DNA of 64,000 nucleotides, taken from Hahnella aquatica (GTDB lineage Bacteria > Pseudomonadota > Gammaproteobacteria > Burkholderiales > Burkholderiaceae_A). The stretch is taken from contig OZ239144.1 in the NCBI GenBank assembly GCA_965194505.1, forward strand, positions 558,001-622,000, in the 5' to 3' direction. Both the position numbers and the translations under genes were made by a program. Positions 14,747-22,698 of the stretch are shown piece by piece; within the stretch, counting starts at the first letter, position 1; the number at the start of each line of letters is the position of its first letter. Below the pieces are notes generated by a model. That model had not been told where the DNA came from. It searched no databases and worked only from the letters and a program-made list of their open reading frames with translations.

Positions 14747-15724
14747 ATGACAATCACTTTTTATAAGAGGGCTAAGCAGCTGTTCCGAGCTGTAGCCGTT
14801 GTACTGGGCCTTGTCTCAGCAACCCAAGCTTCGGCGTTTGGACCAATCATCACGCCCCAGGACCTTCAGAGCTTGGTTGCCCAAGGAAATGTGCGCATCC
14901 TTGATATTCGAGAGCCCAAAGGAACCCCTGATGCACCCAACTTTGATGCTGGACACATCCCAGGTTCTGTATCTACCCCTTACTCAAGCTTTCGGGGGGA
15001 TAAATCAAATCCCGGTCGGCCCGTTGCTGAGGCGAAGCTAGCCGCGCTCTTGGGGGCTGTCGGGGTTACACCTGACACCAAGCTGGTTGTGACAAATCGC
15101 GGCACCGATGCAACCGACTTTGGAGCAGCGGCCCGTGTCTATTGGACTCTCAAGGTTGCAGGCCTTCGCAACGTTGCGATCCTTGATGGTGGATTAAAGG
15201 GCTGGACCGCTGCGGGTCAGGCGCTGAGCACAGAGAAGCCATCGGGTAAGCCCACCACGCTTAGTCTGAAGTACGACGAGGCTGCGATTGTGACCATCGA
15301 TGAGTTAACCCAAGGAATCAGCTCAACAGATTCAAGAATCAAACTCCTCGATGCAAGACCTGCGAGTTTTTTTAAGGGTGAGGTGCGTCATGATGCTGCC
15401 AATCGGTACGGTACCCTGCCTGGCGCTCAGAACGTTGGTCATGACCAGTGGTTCTTACCAAAGACGGGAATCTTAAAGCCCAGAGGCGAGATTGAAGATC
15501 TAGCGAAGCGGGCCGGACTTATCTCCGATCAGGAGACGGTTTCTTTCTGCAACACCGGACATTGGGCAGCCACCAACTGGTTCATTCTTTCAGAGGTTTT
15601 AGGCCAGAAAGGGGTGAAGATGTATCCAGAGTCGGTCGTGGCGTGGTCAAAGACTGACCTTCCTCTGGACAACGAACCTGGTCGTGTTGGAACGCTGTGG
15701 CGGGACCTCAAAAGGATTTTTTAA
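14747..15724 (+). CDS. Exported two-domain rhodanese (sulfurtransferase)
   Basis: A 325-residue protein with a Sec signal (hydrophobic stretch, cleavage near ASA) and two rhodanese domains. The second has the active-site Cys in SFCNTGHWAATNW. The first has TNRGTDATD at that place and no Cys, so it is structural, as in SseA-type enzymes. It probably moves sulfane sulfur, such as that of thiosulfate, in the periplasm. The start at 14747 follows a GGAG site eight bases upstream. It is divergent from fpr and followed by a strong hairpin. Confidence 0.9.
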   Translation: MTITFYKRAKQLFRAVAVVLGLVSATQASAFGPIITPQDLQSLVAQGNVRILDIREPKGTPDAPNFDAGHIPGSVSTPYSSFRGDKSNPGRPVAEAKLAALLGAVGVTPDTKLVVTNRGTDATDFGAAARVYWTLKVAGLRNVAILDGGLKGWTAAGQALSTEKPSGKPTTLSLKYDEAAIVTIDELTQGISSTDSRIKLLDARPASFFKGEVRHDAANRYGTLPGAQNVGHDQWFLPKTGILKPRGEIEDLAKRAGLISDQETVSFCNTGHWAATNWFILSEVLGQKGVKMYPESVVAWSKTDLPLDNEPGRVGTLWRDLKRIF

Positions 15725-15746
15725 TCAAAAACGATCGTAAATTAAT

Positions 15747-15775
15747 CCCCAGTTCCGCGTACTCTGGAACTGGGG
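15747..15775. terminator. Hairpin between convergent genes
   Basis: CCCCAGTTCC and GGAACTGGGG form a perfect 10-base-pair stem with a 9-base loop, between the convergent rhodanese and nrsF genes. The T-run after it is weak on the plus strand (CTCGGTTGTTT), so termination strength is uncertain. AT-rich DNA on its other side would suit the minus strand. Confidence 0.6.
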
Positions 15776-15784
15776 CTCGGTTGT

Positions 15785-16420
15785 TTACCAACGCAACGCC
15801 ATTGGCGCAATCAGGCGCCCAATAAGCCCGGTTAGGAATATCCCAAGCGTGTACCAGATGGCGACAAAGGTGGGCGAAGATTCTGGGCAGGCCAAGGCGT
15901 AACCCAATGCACCGAGCCCTCCGGCCAAGAACCCGCTGGCCCAGCCAGCCTGCTCGAGTCGGGTAGGTGCAAGTGTTCTGAGCGCGATGAGTATGCCAAG
16001 CAGGGCTGGCAAGGAGAACGCCAAGAGTGTCCACGAGCATGATTTCCATGTTTGACCAAACACAGCCGCACTTTTCTCGTTGCCGGGTACAAGCGCAAAA
16101 GATACAAGCCCAATAAGAAGCATTGCTACTACAACGGCCAAAAGCAGCTTGCTTGGACGATCAAGCCTTGAGACCGGTTTGGCGAGAGCAGCGGTTAGAA
16201 GTCCCGCAGCAATTGCCAGGGCGAAGGCATAGCCAAGCTTGACCCAGGTGATAAGCAGCGTGAAGCTCTCAGCAGACAAAAGACCAATAAGACTTGCCGA
16301 CAACAAAACACTGGCCAGAAACCCGGCCGCCGAGACTGGGATGAGTCGGCTGGGCACGGAAGACGCTGGCGCAGGGCCCGCCCCACGGGATAAAACCGAA
16401 ATCAGCTGGTTTGTGTCCAT
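15785..16420 (-). CDS. nrsF: NrsF-type (DUF1109) membrane anti-sigma factor
   Basis: A 211-residue protein with about six membrane helices and a short cytoplasmic N-terminus that would bind the sigma factor. The family's conserved cysteines facing the periplasm are visible in WKSCSW and ACPESSP. NrsF proteins hold SigF-type ECF sigma factors inactive until metal or oxidative stress. It lies five bases downstream of the sigma-factor gene. Confidence 0.88.
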   Translation of the reverse strand: MDTNQLISVLSRGAGPAPASSVPSRLIPVSAAGFLASVLLSASLIGLLSAESFTLLITWVKLGYAFALAIAAGLLTAALAKPVSRLDRPSKLLLAVVVAMLLIGLVSFALVPGNEKSAAVFGQTWKSCSWTLLAFSLPALLGILIALRTLAPTRLEQAGWASGFLAGGLGALGYALACPESSPTFVAIWYTLGIFLTGLIGRLIAPMALRW

Positions 16421-16425
16421 CGTAA

Positions 16426-17001
16426 TTACTCCTTCACCAATTCAGAGAGCCGCTTGAGCCCTCGGTGCACCAAAACCTTGATCGAGGATTCCGACAGACC
16501 GGTGCGGTTTGACGCCTCTGCAATCGATAATCCTTCAAGTTTTGTAAGTTCAATGGCCTGCCGCTGGGAAACTGGAAGCGCCTGTAAGAGCAGGGAAAGA
16601 TCGCGAGAGGCGTGCACGTCAGCTTGCTCCCCCGCCATAGGCAATACATCGAGATCGTCCACATCATCGTGCAGATTTTCCCTGCGACCGCGGCGGCGCC
16701 ACAGATCCACGAGCTTGTACCTTGCAATGGCCAGAAGCCAAGCGGTAACCGGGTAGTTCGCATCGTAGGTTCCTCGCTGCAAGTGCACTGCAAGTAATGT
16801 CTCCTGTACCAGATCCTCTGCATCGTTGGCCAAAAAGGGCATGCGCCTTCGAAAATATGCCCGGAGCTGTCCCGCCATTAAGAGAAGAGACTCCGCATAG
16901 GCCTGTTCGTCACCAGACTGCGCTGCAAGCCAGAGCGGCTTGAGACGGATTTCGATGCTGTGGGGTGCTCTCTCTTGGGTCATTTCGCTTGGAGGTGCCA
17001 T
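16426..17001 (-). CDS. sigF: ECF sigma factor, SigF type
   Basis: A protein of up to 191 residues with ECF region 2 (NDAEDLVQETLLAVH, then PVTAWLLAIARYKLVDLWRR) and region 4 (LPVSQRQAIELTKLEGLS, SESSIKVLVHRGLKRL). It is paired with a DUF1109 anti-sigma, which defines the SigF/NrsF class. The start is unclear: ATG at 17001 or at 16983. A sigma-F-type promoter (16984-17009) ends right before the second ATG, so MTQERAP at 16983, or a leaderless message, is possible. No ribosome-binding site precedes either. Confidence 0.9.
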   Translation of the reverse strand: MAPPSEMTQERAPHSIEIRLKPLWLAAQSGDEQAYAESLLLMAGQLRAYFRRRMPFLANDAEDLVQETLLAVHLQRGTYDANYPVTAWLLAIARYKLVDLWRRRGRRENLHDDVDDLDVLPMAGEQADVHASRDLSLLLQALPVSQRQAIELTKLEGLSIAEASNRTGLSESSIKVLVHRGLKRLSELVKE

Positions 17002-17009
17002 TTGGTTAC
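16984..17009 (-). promoter_or_regulatory. SigF-type promoter facing sigF (GTAACC-N16-CGAA)
   Basis: On the minus strand GTAACC (17009-17004), 16 bases, then CGAA (16987-16984) directly before an ATG. It is the same -35/-10 pair and spacing as the plus-strand element at 17044. It fits autoregulation, but its position at the start codon would give an almost leaderless message, so the start may be misjudged or the site may be fortuitous. Confidence 0.5.
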
Positions 17010-17043
17010 ACGCTAGCCGAAATTAAAAAATGTCGATCCCCCT

Positions 17044-17069
17044 GTAACCAAAACGTGAGCCACAGCGAA
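17044..17069 (+). promoter_or_regulatory. SigF-type promoter for the thioredoxin-DoxX-CcdA operon
   Basis: GTAACC (17044-17049), 16 bases, CGAA (17066-17069), 55 bases before the thioredoxin ATG. From memory, GTAACC/CGAA is the -35/-10 pair reported for sigma-F of Caulobacter, and this gene lies next to a SigF-type sigma factor. I noticed no other GTAACC-N16-CGAA in the window. Confidence 0.7.
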
Positions 17070-17124
17070 TTCATGGCTGGTGGCTGAATGCCAGCCCTTT
17101 CTGAACCCTTACGTGGAGAACGAC

Positions 17125-17526
17125 ATGAATCAGCATAATCTTAAGATCAGTATCAAGGCGGGCCTTGTGGCCGGCCTCCTCGCCATGACCACATGGGTAC
17201 ATGCCCTGGAACTCAAGCCATACAGCGCGTCGGCGCTGGGCGCAATGCAGCAGGGAGGAAAGCCGGTGGTTGTTCATTTCCATGCGGACTGGTGCTCCAC
17301 CTGCGTTGCTCAGGCCAAATCACTCGAAACCCTGAAGTCTGACCCCCAGCTGAAGGCCATGACAGTGCTCATTGCCGACTACGACAAGGAAAAGGAACTT
17401 CGCAAGAGTATGAATATTCGCTCGCAGTCGGTCATGGTGGTCTTCAAAGGCCCTCAGGAGGTCACCCGTCTGGCAGGGCAGTCTCAGGCGACTGACATCA
17501 AAGCTGCGTTTCTCAAAGCGCTGTAA
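17125..17526 (+). CDS. Exported thioredoxin-family protein
   Basis: A 133-residue protein with a signal peptide (LVAGLLAMTTWVHA, cleavage after ALA-like end near residue 28) and a thioredoxin fold with the active site WCSTC. It is preceded by GGAG and by a SigF-type promoter. With a CcdA electron carrier two genes downstream it can be kept reduced, so it is likely a periplasmic thiol reductase made when the sigma factor is released. Confidence 0.9.
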   Translation: MNQHNLKISIKAGLVAGLLAMTTWVHALELKPYSASALGAMQQGGKPVVVHFHADWCSTCVAQAKSLETLKSDPQLKAMTVLIADYDKEKELRKSMNIRSQSVMVVFKGPQEVTRLAGQSQATDIKAAFLKAL

Positions 17527-17557
17527 GCAAGTCGTTGCCACCACTTAGGAGTTGCGT

Positions 17558-17935
17558 ATGAAAACCAAGGTACTGTCGATACTGCTGGCACTGATCTTCC
17601 TGGCCTCTGGCCTTGCGAAGCTCGCGAGCTTGGAATTTGAGCTTGTGGCCTTCGAGAGATGGGGTTATCCGATTTGGTTCATGTATTTGATCGGGGTCGT
17701 TGAAGTGGCTGGCGGAGTGGGCCTCATCATCCAGCGCTTCTCGGCTGCTGCTGCCGCGGCACTGGCACTCATGATGATTGGGGGGATTGGAACGCACGTG
17801 ATGCATTCCGAATGGGGCATGCTGGCAGCAGCAAGTCTCATCTTTCTAATGTCTACCGTTCGCGCCTACCTCGGCTGGGAGGATCTGCGCGTGCTCATTA
17901 GCGGCCTGATCAAAACCAAGGAATCCAGCCAGTAG
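17558..17935 (+). CDS. DoxX-family small membrane protein
   Basis: A 125-residue protein with four membrane helices. The DoxX pattern is clear: ALIFLASGLAKLASLEF in the first helix and YLIGVVEVAGGVGLI in the second. DoxX proteins act in thiosulfate or quinone redox chemistry in several organisms, but the family is broad. The start at 17558 has TTAGGAG upstream. It is the middle gene of the thioredoxin-DoxX-CcdA operon; the next gene begins one base after its stop. Confidence 0.85.
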   Translation: MKTKVLSILLALIFLASGLAKLASLEFELVAFERWGYPIWFMYLIGVVEVAGGVGLIIQRFSAAAAAALALMMIGGIGTHVMHSEWGMLAAASLIFLMSTVRAYLGWEDLRVLISGLIKTKESSQ

Positions 17936-17936
17936 C

Positions 17937-18662
17937 ATGCCGAGTCCCACCGAACTTGGTCTGGCATGGGTGGCTGGTAGCCTCACCACGCTCAATCCAT
18001 GCGTTTTCCCGCTGCTCCCGGTCGTTCTTGGCGGTGCGTTACAGGCCAGTCGGTGGGCGCCAATTGCCATGGGCGCTGGCATGGTGGCCATGTTTGCGAT
18101 GCTTGGCCTACTGATTGGCGTCGCGGGGGAGGCGCTCGGCATTGATACCGACCTCATTCGAATTTTGGGAGCCTGGCTGCTGATTGGATTTGGCTTGGTG
18201 ATGCTGATACCCATGCTGAACACAGCCTTCACCCGACTGATGTCACCGTTGGCAAGTGGTGCTTACTCAGCCACCACCCGGGTCGACAGCGGCTCGCTAT
18301 TGGGAGCCTTTGCAACCGGCAGTCTGTTGGGAATGGTCTGGAGCCCATGCTCGGGACCTATGCTTGCGAGTGCGCTCACAATGGTTGCGACCGAAGGAGG
18401 TGCTGCACGCGGTACTCTGATACTGGGCATGTTCGGACTCGGAGCAGCTTCGATACTTGTTGCTGCAGCCTATGCCTCGCGCAGCGGATTTGGGCAAGTA
18501 CGTGGCTGGGTGCTGACGCACATGGAGAAAGTGAAGAAAGGGTTCGGTCTTTTTGTTCTGTTGCTCGGAATCGCAATCATGACCGGCGGTGATAAGTGGC
18601 TAGAGGCAAAACTGGTGGGTGTATTGCCTGAAGGGTGGATCAACCTTACGACGCGCTTCTGA
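17937..18662 (+). CDS. CcdA/DsbD-type transmembrane electron carrier
   Basis: A 241-residue protein with six membrane segments. The two redox cysteines sit in the family motifs NPCVFPLLP (first helix) and SPCSGPML (fourth helix). CcdA passes electrons from cytoplasmic thioredoxin to periplasmic thiol proteins. It likely feeds the exported thioredoxin encoded two genes upstream. Weak hairpin-forming DNA (GCCTCGGAGGC then CTTTTT) follows at 18668-18688 and may be a terminator. Confidence 0.9.
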   Translation: MPSPTELGLAWVAGSLTTLNPCVFPLLPVVLGGALQASRWAPIAMGAGMVAMFAMLGLLIGVAGEALGIDTDLIRILGAWLLIGFGLVMLIPMLNTAFTRLMSPLASGAYSATTRVDSGSLLGAFATGSLLGMVWSPCSGPMLASALTMVATEGGAARGTLILGMFGLGAASILVAAAYASRSGFGQVRGWVLTHMEKVKKGFGLFVLLLGIAIMTGGDKWLEAKLVGVLPEGWINLTTRF

Positions 18663-18699
18663 TAGGCGCCTCGGAGGCTGATCTTTTTGGTCCGCTCCC

Positions 18700-19143
18700 C
18701 TAGGGCTTCAAATACGCAAAGCCTTCACGAATCTGTAATTGAGTTACGCGGGCCACACCTGAAGGCGTGAATTCTGCTTCAAGACTGAACTGATCACGCT
18801 TGAGATTTCTGTTCTTGAGAGTAATCTCGCAGACTTCGAACCGCACGCCTCGAGCCTTGAGAGCAGAGACCAAAGCTCCGTAGTCAACGTTGGGATTCTT
18901 AGGGTCCTTCGCGCCATCAAAGAGGAAGTCGACTCCTTCTGCGTGTGTAACCACCACGACCTTGGTGCTAGGAGCGGTATCTAGATGGTTGCGGATGTTC
19001 CTCAGTGCTTTGGTGGCCTGAACGGCTGCGTTATCGATGTGATAGACCGCCTTTTCGCTGTCTGCTGCAGAGACACCGAGGCCAGAGAGGCCCAGGCAGA
19101 GGGACAGCGCCAGACTGCTTAGCCAACGATTGCTTGTCTTCAT
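18700..19143 (-). CDS. Exported DsrE/F-like protein
   Basis: A 147-residue protein with a Sec signal (WLSSLALSLCLGLSGLGVSA) and a DsrE/DsrF-like fold: VYHIDNAAVQATKALRNIRN, VVVVTHAEGVDFL, and VRFEVCEITL with the single conserved Cys in the usual position. DsrE proteins relay sulfur in the cytoplasm; exported versions occur near sulfur and redox genes but their role is not well defined. The start at 19143 is preceded by AGGAG. Single gene, facing away from the CcdA operon. Confidence 0.85.
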   Translation of the reverse strand: MKTSNRWLSSLALSLCLGLSGLGVSAADSEKAVYHIDNAAVQATKALRNIRNHLDTAPSTKVVVVTHAEGVDFLFDGAKDPKNPNVDYGALVSALKARGVRFEVCEITLKNRNLKRDQFSLEAEFTPSGVARVTQLQIREGFAYLKP

Positions 19144-19280
19144 TTCGCTACTCCTGTGATGAATGTGAACTTCTTCTTGGTTCAGATCTTCGGCCCATAT
19201 TCGGGAACAATCAAGGCCGAGTCTAGAGTCTCCCGGCGACCGATGGTTATAAGGAAAACTCATTAACAAGTAACCAGCGG

Positions 19281-19817
19281 TCAGACTTCTCCGGTGTACT
19301 CGCCGCGAGCAGGGTAGTTCTTGTCGATCGCAAAATCGATTGCTGCCAGCAACTCATCAAAATGCGGTCGAGCAAATGGCATGGTCTGCACGGCGCCGTA
19401 GTAGAGCGTGCCGTCAGGGCGAACAAGGAAGACACCGGGTTCAGAGAACAGTGCGGGCTCTTCAATTCCGATCGAGGTCGTTCCCCGAGACGTCGAAAGG
19501 TAGAGGCCCCAGGCTCTCGCGTCCGATAGCGCCAGACCGTACCCAAACGGAAGATCAGGCGAATTCACCTTTTTCGCCATTTCCTGTGCGCGAGCTTCTT
19601 CATCACTGCTGATGGCGATGACTCGGACCCCCCGCTTTTCGAACTCTGGCTGAAGGCTGCCCAACTCAAGCAGGTACTTTGCGCAGATGGGGCAATGTAA
19701 GCCACGGTAAAAGGAGATCAACGTGAATTGGGTGGGTGAATCCACCGAGAGATCGAAGTCACCGTGTGCAAGCGTGGGGACTTTTAGTGCTGGAACGGCA
19801 TGACGGGGTATCAACAT
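19281..19817 (-). CDS. Peroxiredoxin-like (AhpC/TSA, redoxin) protein
   Basis: A 178-residue thioredoxin-fold protein with FYRGLHCPICAKYL, the peroxiredoxin-like active site with a CxxC, then VIAISSDEEARAQ and DARAWGLYLS. It probably reduces peroxides or acts as a thiol oxidoreductase in the cytoplasm; no signal peptide. The start at 19817 fits the family. It is divergent from an AraC-type regulator 87 bases away, which likely controls it. Confidence 0.88.
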   Translation of the reverse strand: MLIPRHAVPALKVPTLAHGDFDLSVDSPTQFTLISFYRGLHCPICAKYLLELGSLQPEFEKRGVRVIAISSDEEARAQEMAKKVNSPDLPFGYGLALSDARAWGLYLSTSRGTTSIGIEEPALFSEPGVFLVRPDGTLYYGAVQTMPFARPHFDELLAAIDFAIDKNYPARGEYTGEV

Positions 19818-19904
19818 TTGAATGACTCCTAGTAGGGATGAGATTCGGATTATCGAGTACGATTGGGACCACAAAGTCTACTTAACACAACAAATCGTCT
19901 AAAA

Positions 19905-20726
19905 ATGGATCGACTCACGCCCATCCTCGAACGTTTCCCGCCCAAGGTCCGCCTTTTGTTCTCAGGAGATACCCAAGGCGCCGTTTCCATGGAGAAGACC
20001 CCGATACTGGGCCATCTGCACTGGATTGAGGCGGGTCGAGTACACCTGGAGGACGGCAATCAAGAATGCGTGAAGATTGATGCGCCGAGCATTGTGTTCT
20101 CGCCGCATGGCGAGCCTCACAGACTCATCCCACATCCACAGGCCCGAATCGTCTCGGCCGAGTTTGATTTCGGCCAGCGTTACCAGAACCCACTCACGCT
20201 CATCGATCCCAAGATCTTGACCATTCCAATCGCTGAGGGCTCCGCCTTGAGATCAGCGAGCAGCCTCATTCTCGAGGAGGCCTTCGCGGATCGATGTGGG
20301 AGGGGATTCGCGACCAGCCAACTTCTCCAGTACTTTTTACTCGTCCTCTTTCGTCATCTCATCGCGACTGGAGCGCTGCCGATGGGTGTGACCAAGGCGC
20401 TGGGTGACGATCGGCTCCTGAAATCAGTTACCGCGATTCATCGAGAGCCTCAGAAGAACTGGTCGCTCGAACACTTGGCACAGGTCGCAGGAATGTCCCG
20501 AGCGAGCTTCGCGGCCCAGTTCAAGGCAGCAATTGGAACAACGCCCCTTGGCTACCTCACAGACTGGCGGATATCACTCGCCCAATCACTGATTGCACAG
20601 GGCGTTGGACTCAAGTCAGTCGCGAGTCAGGTGGGTTATCAGAGCGCAGCCGCCCTGAGCCGAGTATTCACAAAGCATCAAGGGATCAGCCCGAGGAGAT
20701 GGCGAGAGGAGGCCCTCATGGGCTAG
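19905..20726 (+). CDS. AraC-family regulator with cupin-type sensor domain
   Basis: A 273-residue protein. The N-terminal half is the cupin-like AraC ligand domain (EKTPILGHLHWIEAG, PSIVFSPHGEPHRL), and the C-terminal 100 residues are the two AraC HTHs (WSLEHLAQVAGMSRASFAAQF, LKSVASQVGYQSAAALSRVF, then ISPRRWR). The start at 19905 is the ATG opening MDRLTPIL. It is divergent from the peroxiredoxin gene, the usual placement for this class relative to the gene it regulates. Confidence 0.9.
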   Translation: MDRLTPILERFPPKVRLLFSGDTQGAVSMEKTPILGHLHWIEAGRVHLEDGNQECVKIDAPSIVFSPHGEPHRLIPHPQARIVSAEFDFGQRYQNPLTLIDPKILTIPIAEGSALRSASSLILEEAFADRCGRGFATSQLLQYFLLVLFRHLIATGALPMGVTKALGDDRLLKSVTAIHREPQKNWSLEHLAQVAGMSRASFAAQFKAAIGTTPLGYLTDWRISLAQSLIAQGVGLKSVASQVGYQSAAALSRVFTKHQGISPRRWREEALMG

Positions 20727-20742
20727 AGCCTATTGAGACTAG

Positions 20743-21525
20743 CTAACGAGCGGGCAACCAGAGCGAGGCACCGCCGCGAACGTTGTATTGATCAACGTGC
20801 CCCGACACAGTCTTTGCATCGTCAATGTAATGAACATGAAAGCGCTCGCCCGGATGGGACACAATTCCCTCGAGCTTGCTGCCGCTGTAGATGGCCACCA
20901 GTTGACCCTCTACGGTGGGATTGCGAAAGACTCTCATTCCGGAGCGCTTGTTGGCATGGCCCCCTCCGTGTCCAGCTCCATGCGCATGTCCATGGCCAGC
21001 GCCGCCTGCTCCAGGCTCTCCCTTCTCGCCTGTCAGGACATGCCATATCAGATGTGAATACGCACCGGTAACCCGAAAAATGAATGGTTGGTTCAAATCC
21101 AACTTGCTCCCCGCAGCCTGCTCGGTAACGAACTTCTCGAACTGCGCCTGGCTCATGTCAGTGGGGACTGAGATCTGCTTCCACTGGGAGACGTTGTCAC
21201 TTGCCCAGAGAACCGCCGAGTCGTTGATGGCGGGCGCTTGAACCTTCCCGTTGGGATCCGTCCCCGAACTGACCAACAGTCGGCCATCGACTTGAATGAT
21301 CTCGCCTTTGAGGCCGGCCAGTGCCCCCACGCCCCAGACACCGGCCGATTGATTGAGCTTGGATAGCTCAATCTGGCCTGAGGTATCGCCTGTGTGCATC
21401 ATGCGCTTGAAGCTTCCGAAGTGCGAAAAGCCCTCTGACTGGGTTGATTGAGCTGCCAAAGGCGCTGCAAGCGGCACGACCAGCAAGCTGCAGATGGCTG
21501 CAAATACTCTCATCGACTTTTTCAT
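20743..21525 (-). CDS. Exported acetolactate-decarboxylase-like protein
   Basis: A 260-residue protein with a Sec signal (cleavage near LAAQ, residue 25). The body follows acetolactate decarboxylase (PF03306): HFGSFKRMMHTGDTSGQIEL at the start, and GERFHVHYIDDAKTVSGHVDQ near the C-terminus with the metal-binding histidines. A Gly/His-rich insert (HGHAHGAGHGGGH) lies in the middle. The classic enzyme makes acetoin in the cytoplasm or outside of fermenting bacteria; an acetoin role is not supported by neighbours here. It overlaps the methyltransferase gene by four bases. Confidence 0.8.
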   Translation of the reverse strand: MKKSMRVFAAICSLLVVPLAAPLAAQSTQSEGFSHFGSFKRMMHTGDTSGQIELSKLNQSAGVWGVGALAGLKGEIIQVDGRLLVSSGTDPNGKVQAPAINDSAVLWASDNVSQWKQISVPTDMSQAQFEKFVTEQAAGSKLDLNQPFIFRVTGAYSHLIWHVLTGEKGEPGAGGAGHGHAHGAGHGGGHANKRSGMRVFRNPTVEGQLVAIYSGSKLEGIVSHPGERFHVHYIDDAKTVSGHVDQYNVRGGASLWLPAR

Positions 21526-22148
21526 TTAGGGTGCCTCTTGGTGAGTACAAAATAATTGTATGGCTGCTGCCCACCCGAGGGAGTGATGTGTATTTGTCTC
21601 TCGCTGTGGGCCAATTCAAAGTATGTGGAGAAAATCTCCTCAATGTCCTGCGGGCCGTAGCGACTCACCGAAAGGTTGTTGCACATCGTTGGTCCGTCGG
21701 GGGCAAATGTTCCAAGAACAATGATTCCATCATGGTGTAACGACTGTGAGGCTCGCTGGACATATGTTTCTTGATCTGCTCTCTGGGTCAGAAAATGAAA
21801 TACGGCTCGATCGTGCCAGACGTCATATCCGGGCCTACGCAGCATGGCGGTGGTGAGAACATCACCAACAAGCTTGGTAACGGCCTCGTCCTTGTTGAGT
21901 CGTTTCAGGGTTACATCGAGTGCATCCTCTGAGAGATCGAGCAGCGTGATGTCGACGCAGCCATCAGCAATCATTTGGTCAGCAAAAACGGAGGCGCCCG
22001 CACCAACGTCAATCACTGCTGCATCACTTATGTCGCGCTTGAGATACGCACTTACCAAACGGCGAGATGTTGGAAGAGAATCCGCATACCACCCCAGCGT
22101 CTCGACAGGCCGAGACCTGTAAGCGGATTTCCACTGTTCTGCGGACAA
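21522..22148 (-). CDS. SAM-dependent methyltransferase (class I)
   Basis: A 208-residue methyltransferase with motif I VIDVGAGASVFAD, motif II LLDLSEDAL, VGDVLTTA and the post-motif DVWHDRAVFHFL. The N-terminus (WKSAYRSRP-x-x-LGWY) is like small-molecule methyltransferases of the thiopurine/tellurite-resistance neighbourhood, but the substrate cannot be read from the sequence. It is translationally coupled (four-base overlap) to the exported decarboxylase-like gene. Confidence 0.88.
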   Translation of the reverse strand: MSAEQWKSAYRSRPVETLGWYADSLPTSRRLVSAYLKRDISDAAVIDVGAGASVFADQMIADGCVDITLLDLSEDALDVTLKRLNKDEAVTKLVGDVLTTAMLRRPGYDVWHDRAVFHFLTQRADQETYVQRASQSLHHDGIIVLGTFAPDGPTMCNNLSVSRYGPQDIEEIFSTYFELAHSERQIHITPSGGQQPYNYFVLTKRHPK

Positions 22149-22187
22149 GGTGTTTGGCTCGCTTTCGAGCTATTGGCGAACTTTCTG

Positions 22188-22631
22188 TTATTGCCCAGTT
22201 TTAATCACGTCTTTGAGTTGCTCAAAGCCCGGACGAACGCTGGTGTTGAACAGTTTTCCCGCTTTGCCGTGCTTGGGTGCACCATCCATCTCCAACTGAT
22301 CCGAAACAATGGTGTAAGACACCATGCCATTGTGCTGAGCACCCGATGCAGCGACCACCTGTCCACCGTACCAAACCGAAGGCGCTGGGGTGAACTTGGG
22401 TACTGAATGCTGGGGCATGAGCACCACGGGCACTTGGTAGACATTCATGATCTCTGCGGCAATCTGCATGTTGGTGTTGCACCTTGTGCCCGGAGGATCT
22501 TGTTGTATGAAAACCAGAGCCTTTTGGCCATTGACCTCTGCGGGTACAGGAGTAGCCGTCGATTGGGCGGCTACAACGCCCGTGAAAACTGTCAGCCCAG
22601 TCGCTAGACTTGCTTTCAGAAATAGATTCAT
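22188..22631 (-). CDS. Exported protein of unknown function
   Basis: A 147-residue protein with a clear signal peptide (cleavage near VAAQ, residue 22). The mature part contains FIQQDPPGTRCNTNMQIAAEIMNVY with one Cys, then PVVLMPQHSVPKF and YGGQVVAASGAQHNGMVSY. The strand-helix alternation could be a thioredoxin-like or DsrE-like fold, but I recognise no family. It is 39 bases upstream of the methyltransferase gene on the same strand and divergent from the ArsR-rhodanese gene, sharing its control region. Confidence 0.7.
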   Translation of the reverse strand: MNLFLKASLATGLTVFTGVVAAQSTATPVPAEVNGQKALVFIQQDPPGTRCNTNMQIAAEIMNVYQVPVVLMPQHSVPKFTPAPSVWYGGQVVAASGAQHNGMVSYTIVSDQLEMDGAPKHGKAGKLFNTSVRPGFEQLKDVIKTGQ

Positions 22632-22655
22632 TGTTTTTTCTCCGGAACTGGTTAT

Positions 22656-22677
22656 TATTCAATTGTTTTGTTGAATA
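22656..22677. promoter_or_regulatory. Candidate operator of the ArsR-rhodanese regulator
   Basis: TATTCAA and TTGAATA form a perfect inverted repeat with an 8-base spacer, in the AT-rich gap between the divergent exported-protein gene and the ArsR-rhodanese gene. ArsR proteins of the sulfur-sensing BigR/SqrR group bind AT-rich dyads with ATT...AAT character, so this is the natural autoregulatory site. Confidence 0.55.
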
Positions 22678-22698
22678 TTTGAGGATTAGAAGCTGTCG

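Noticed and set aside
18663..18699. A strong terminator after ccdA
   Set aside because: The stem GCCT/AGGC is only four base pairs with a three-base loop before CTTTTT; too weak to list as a separate feature.
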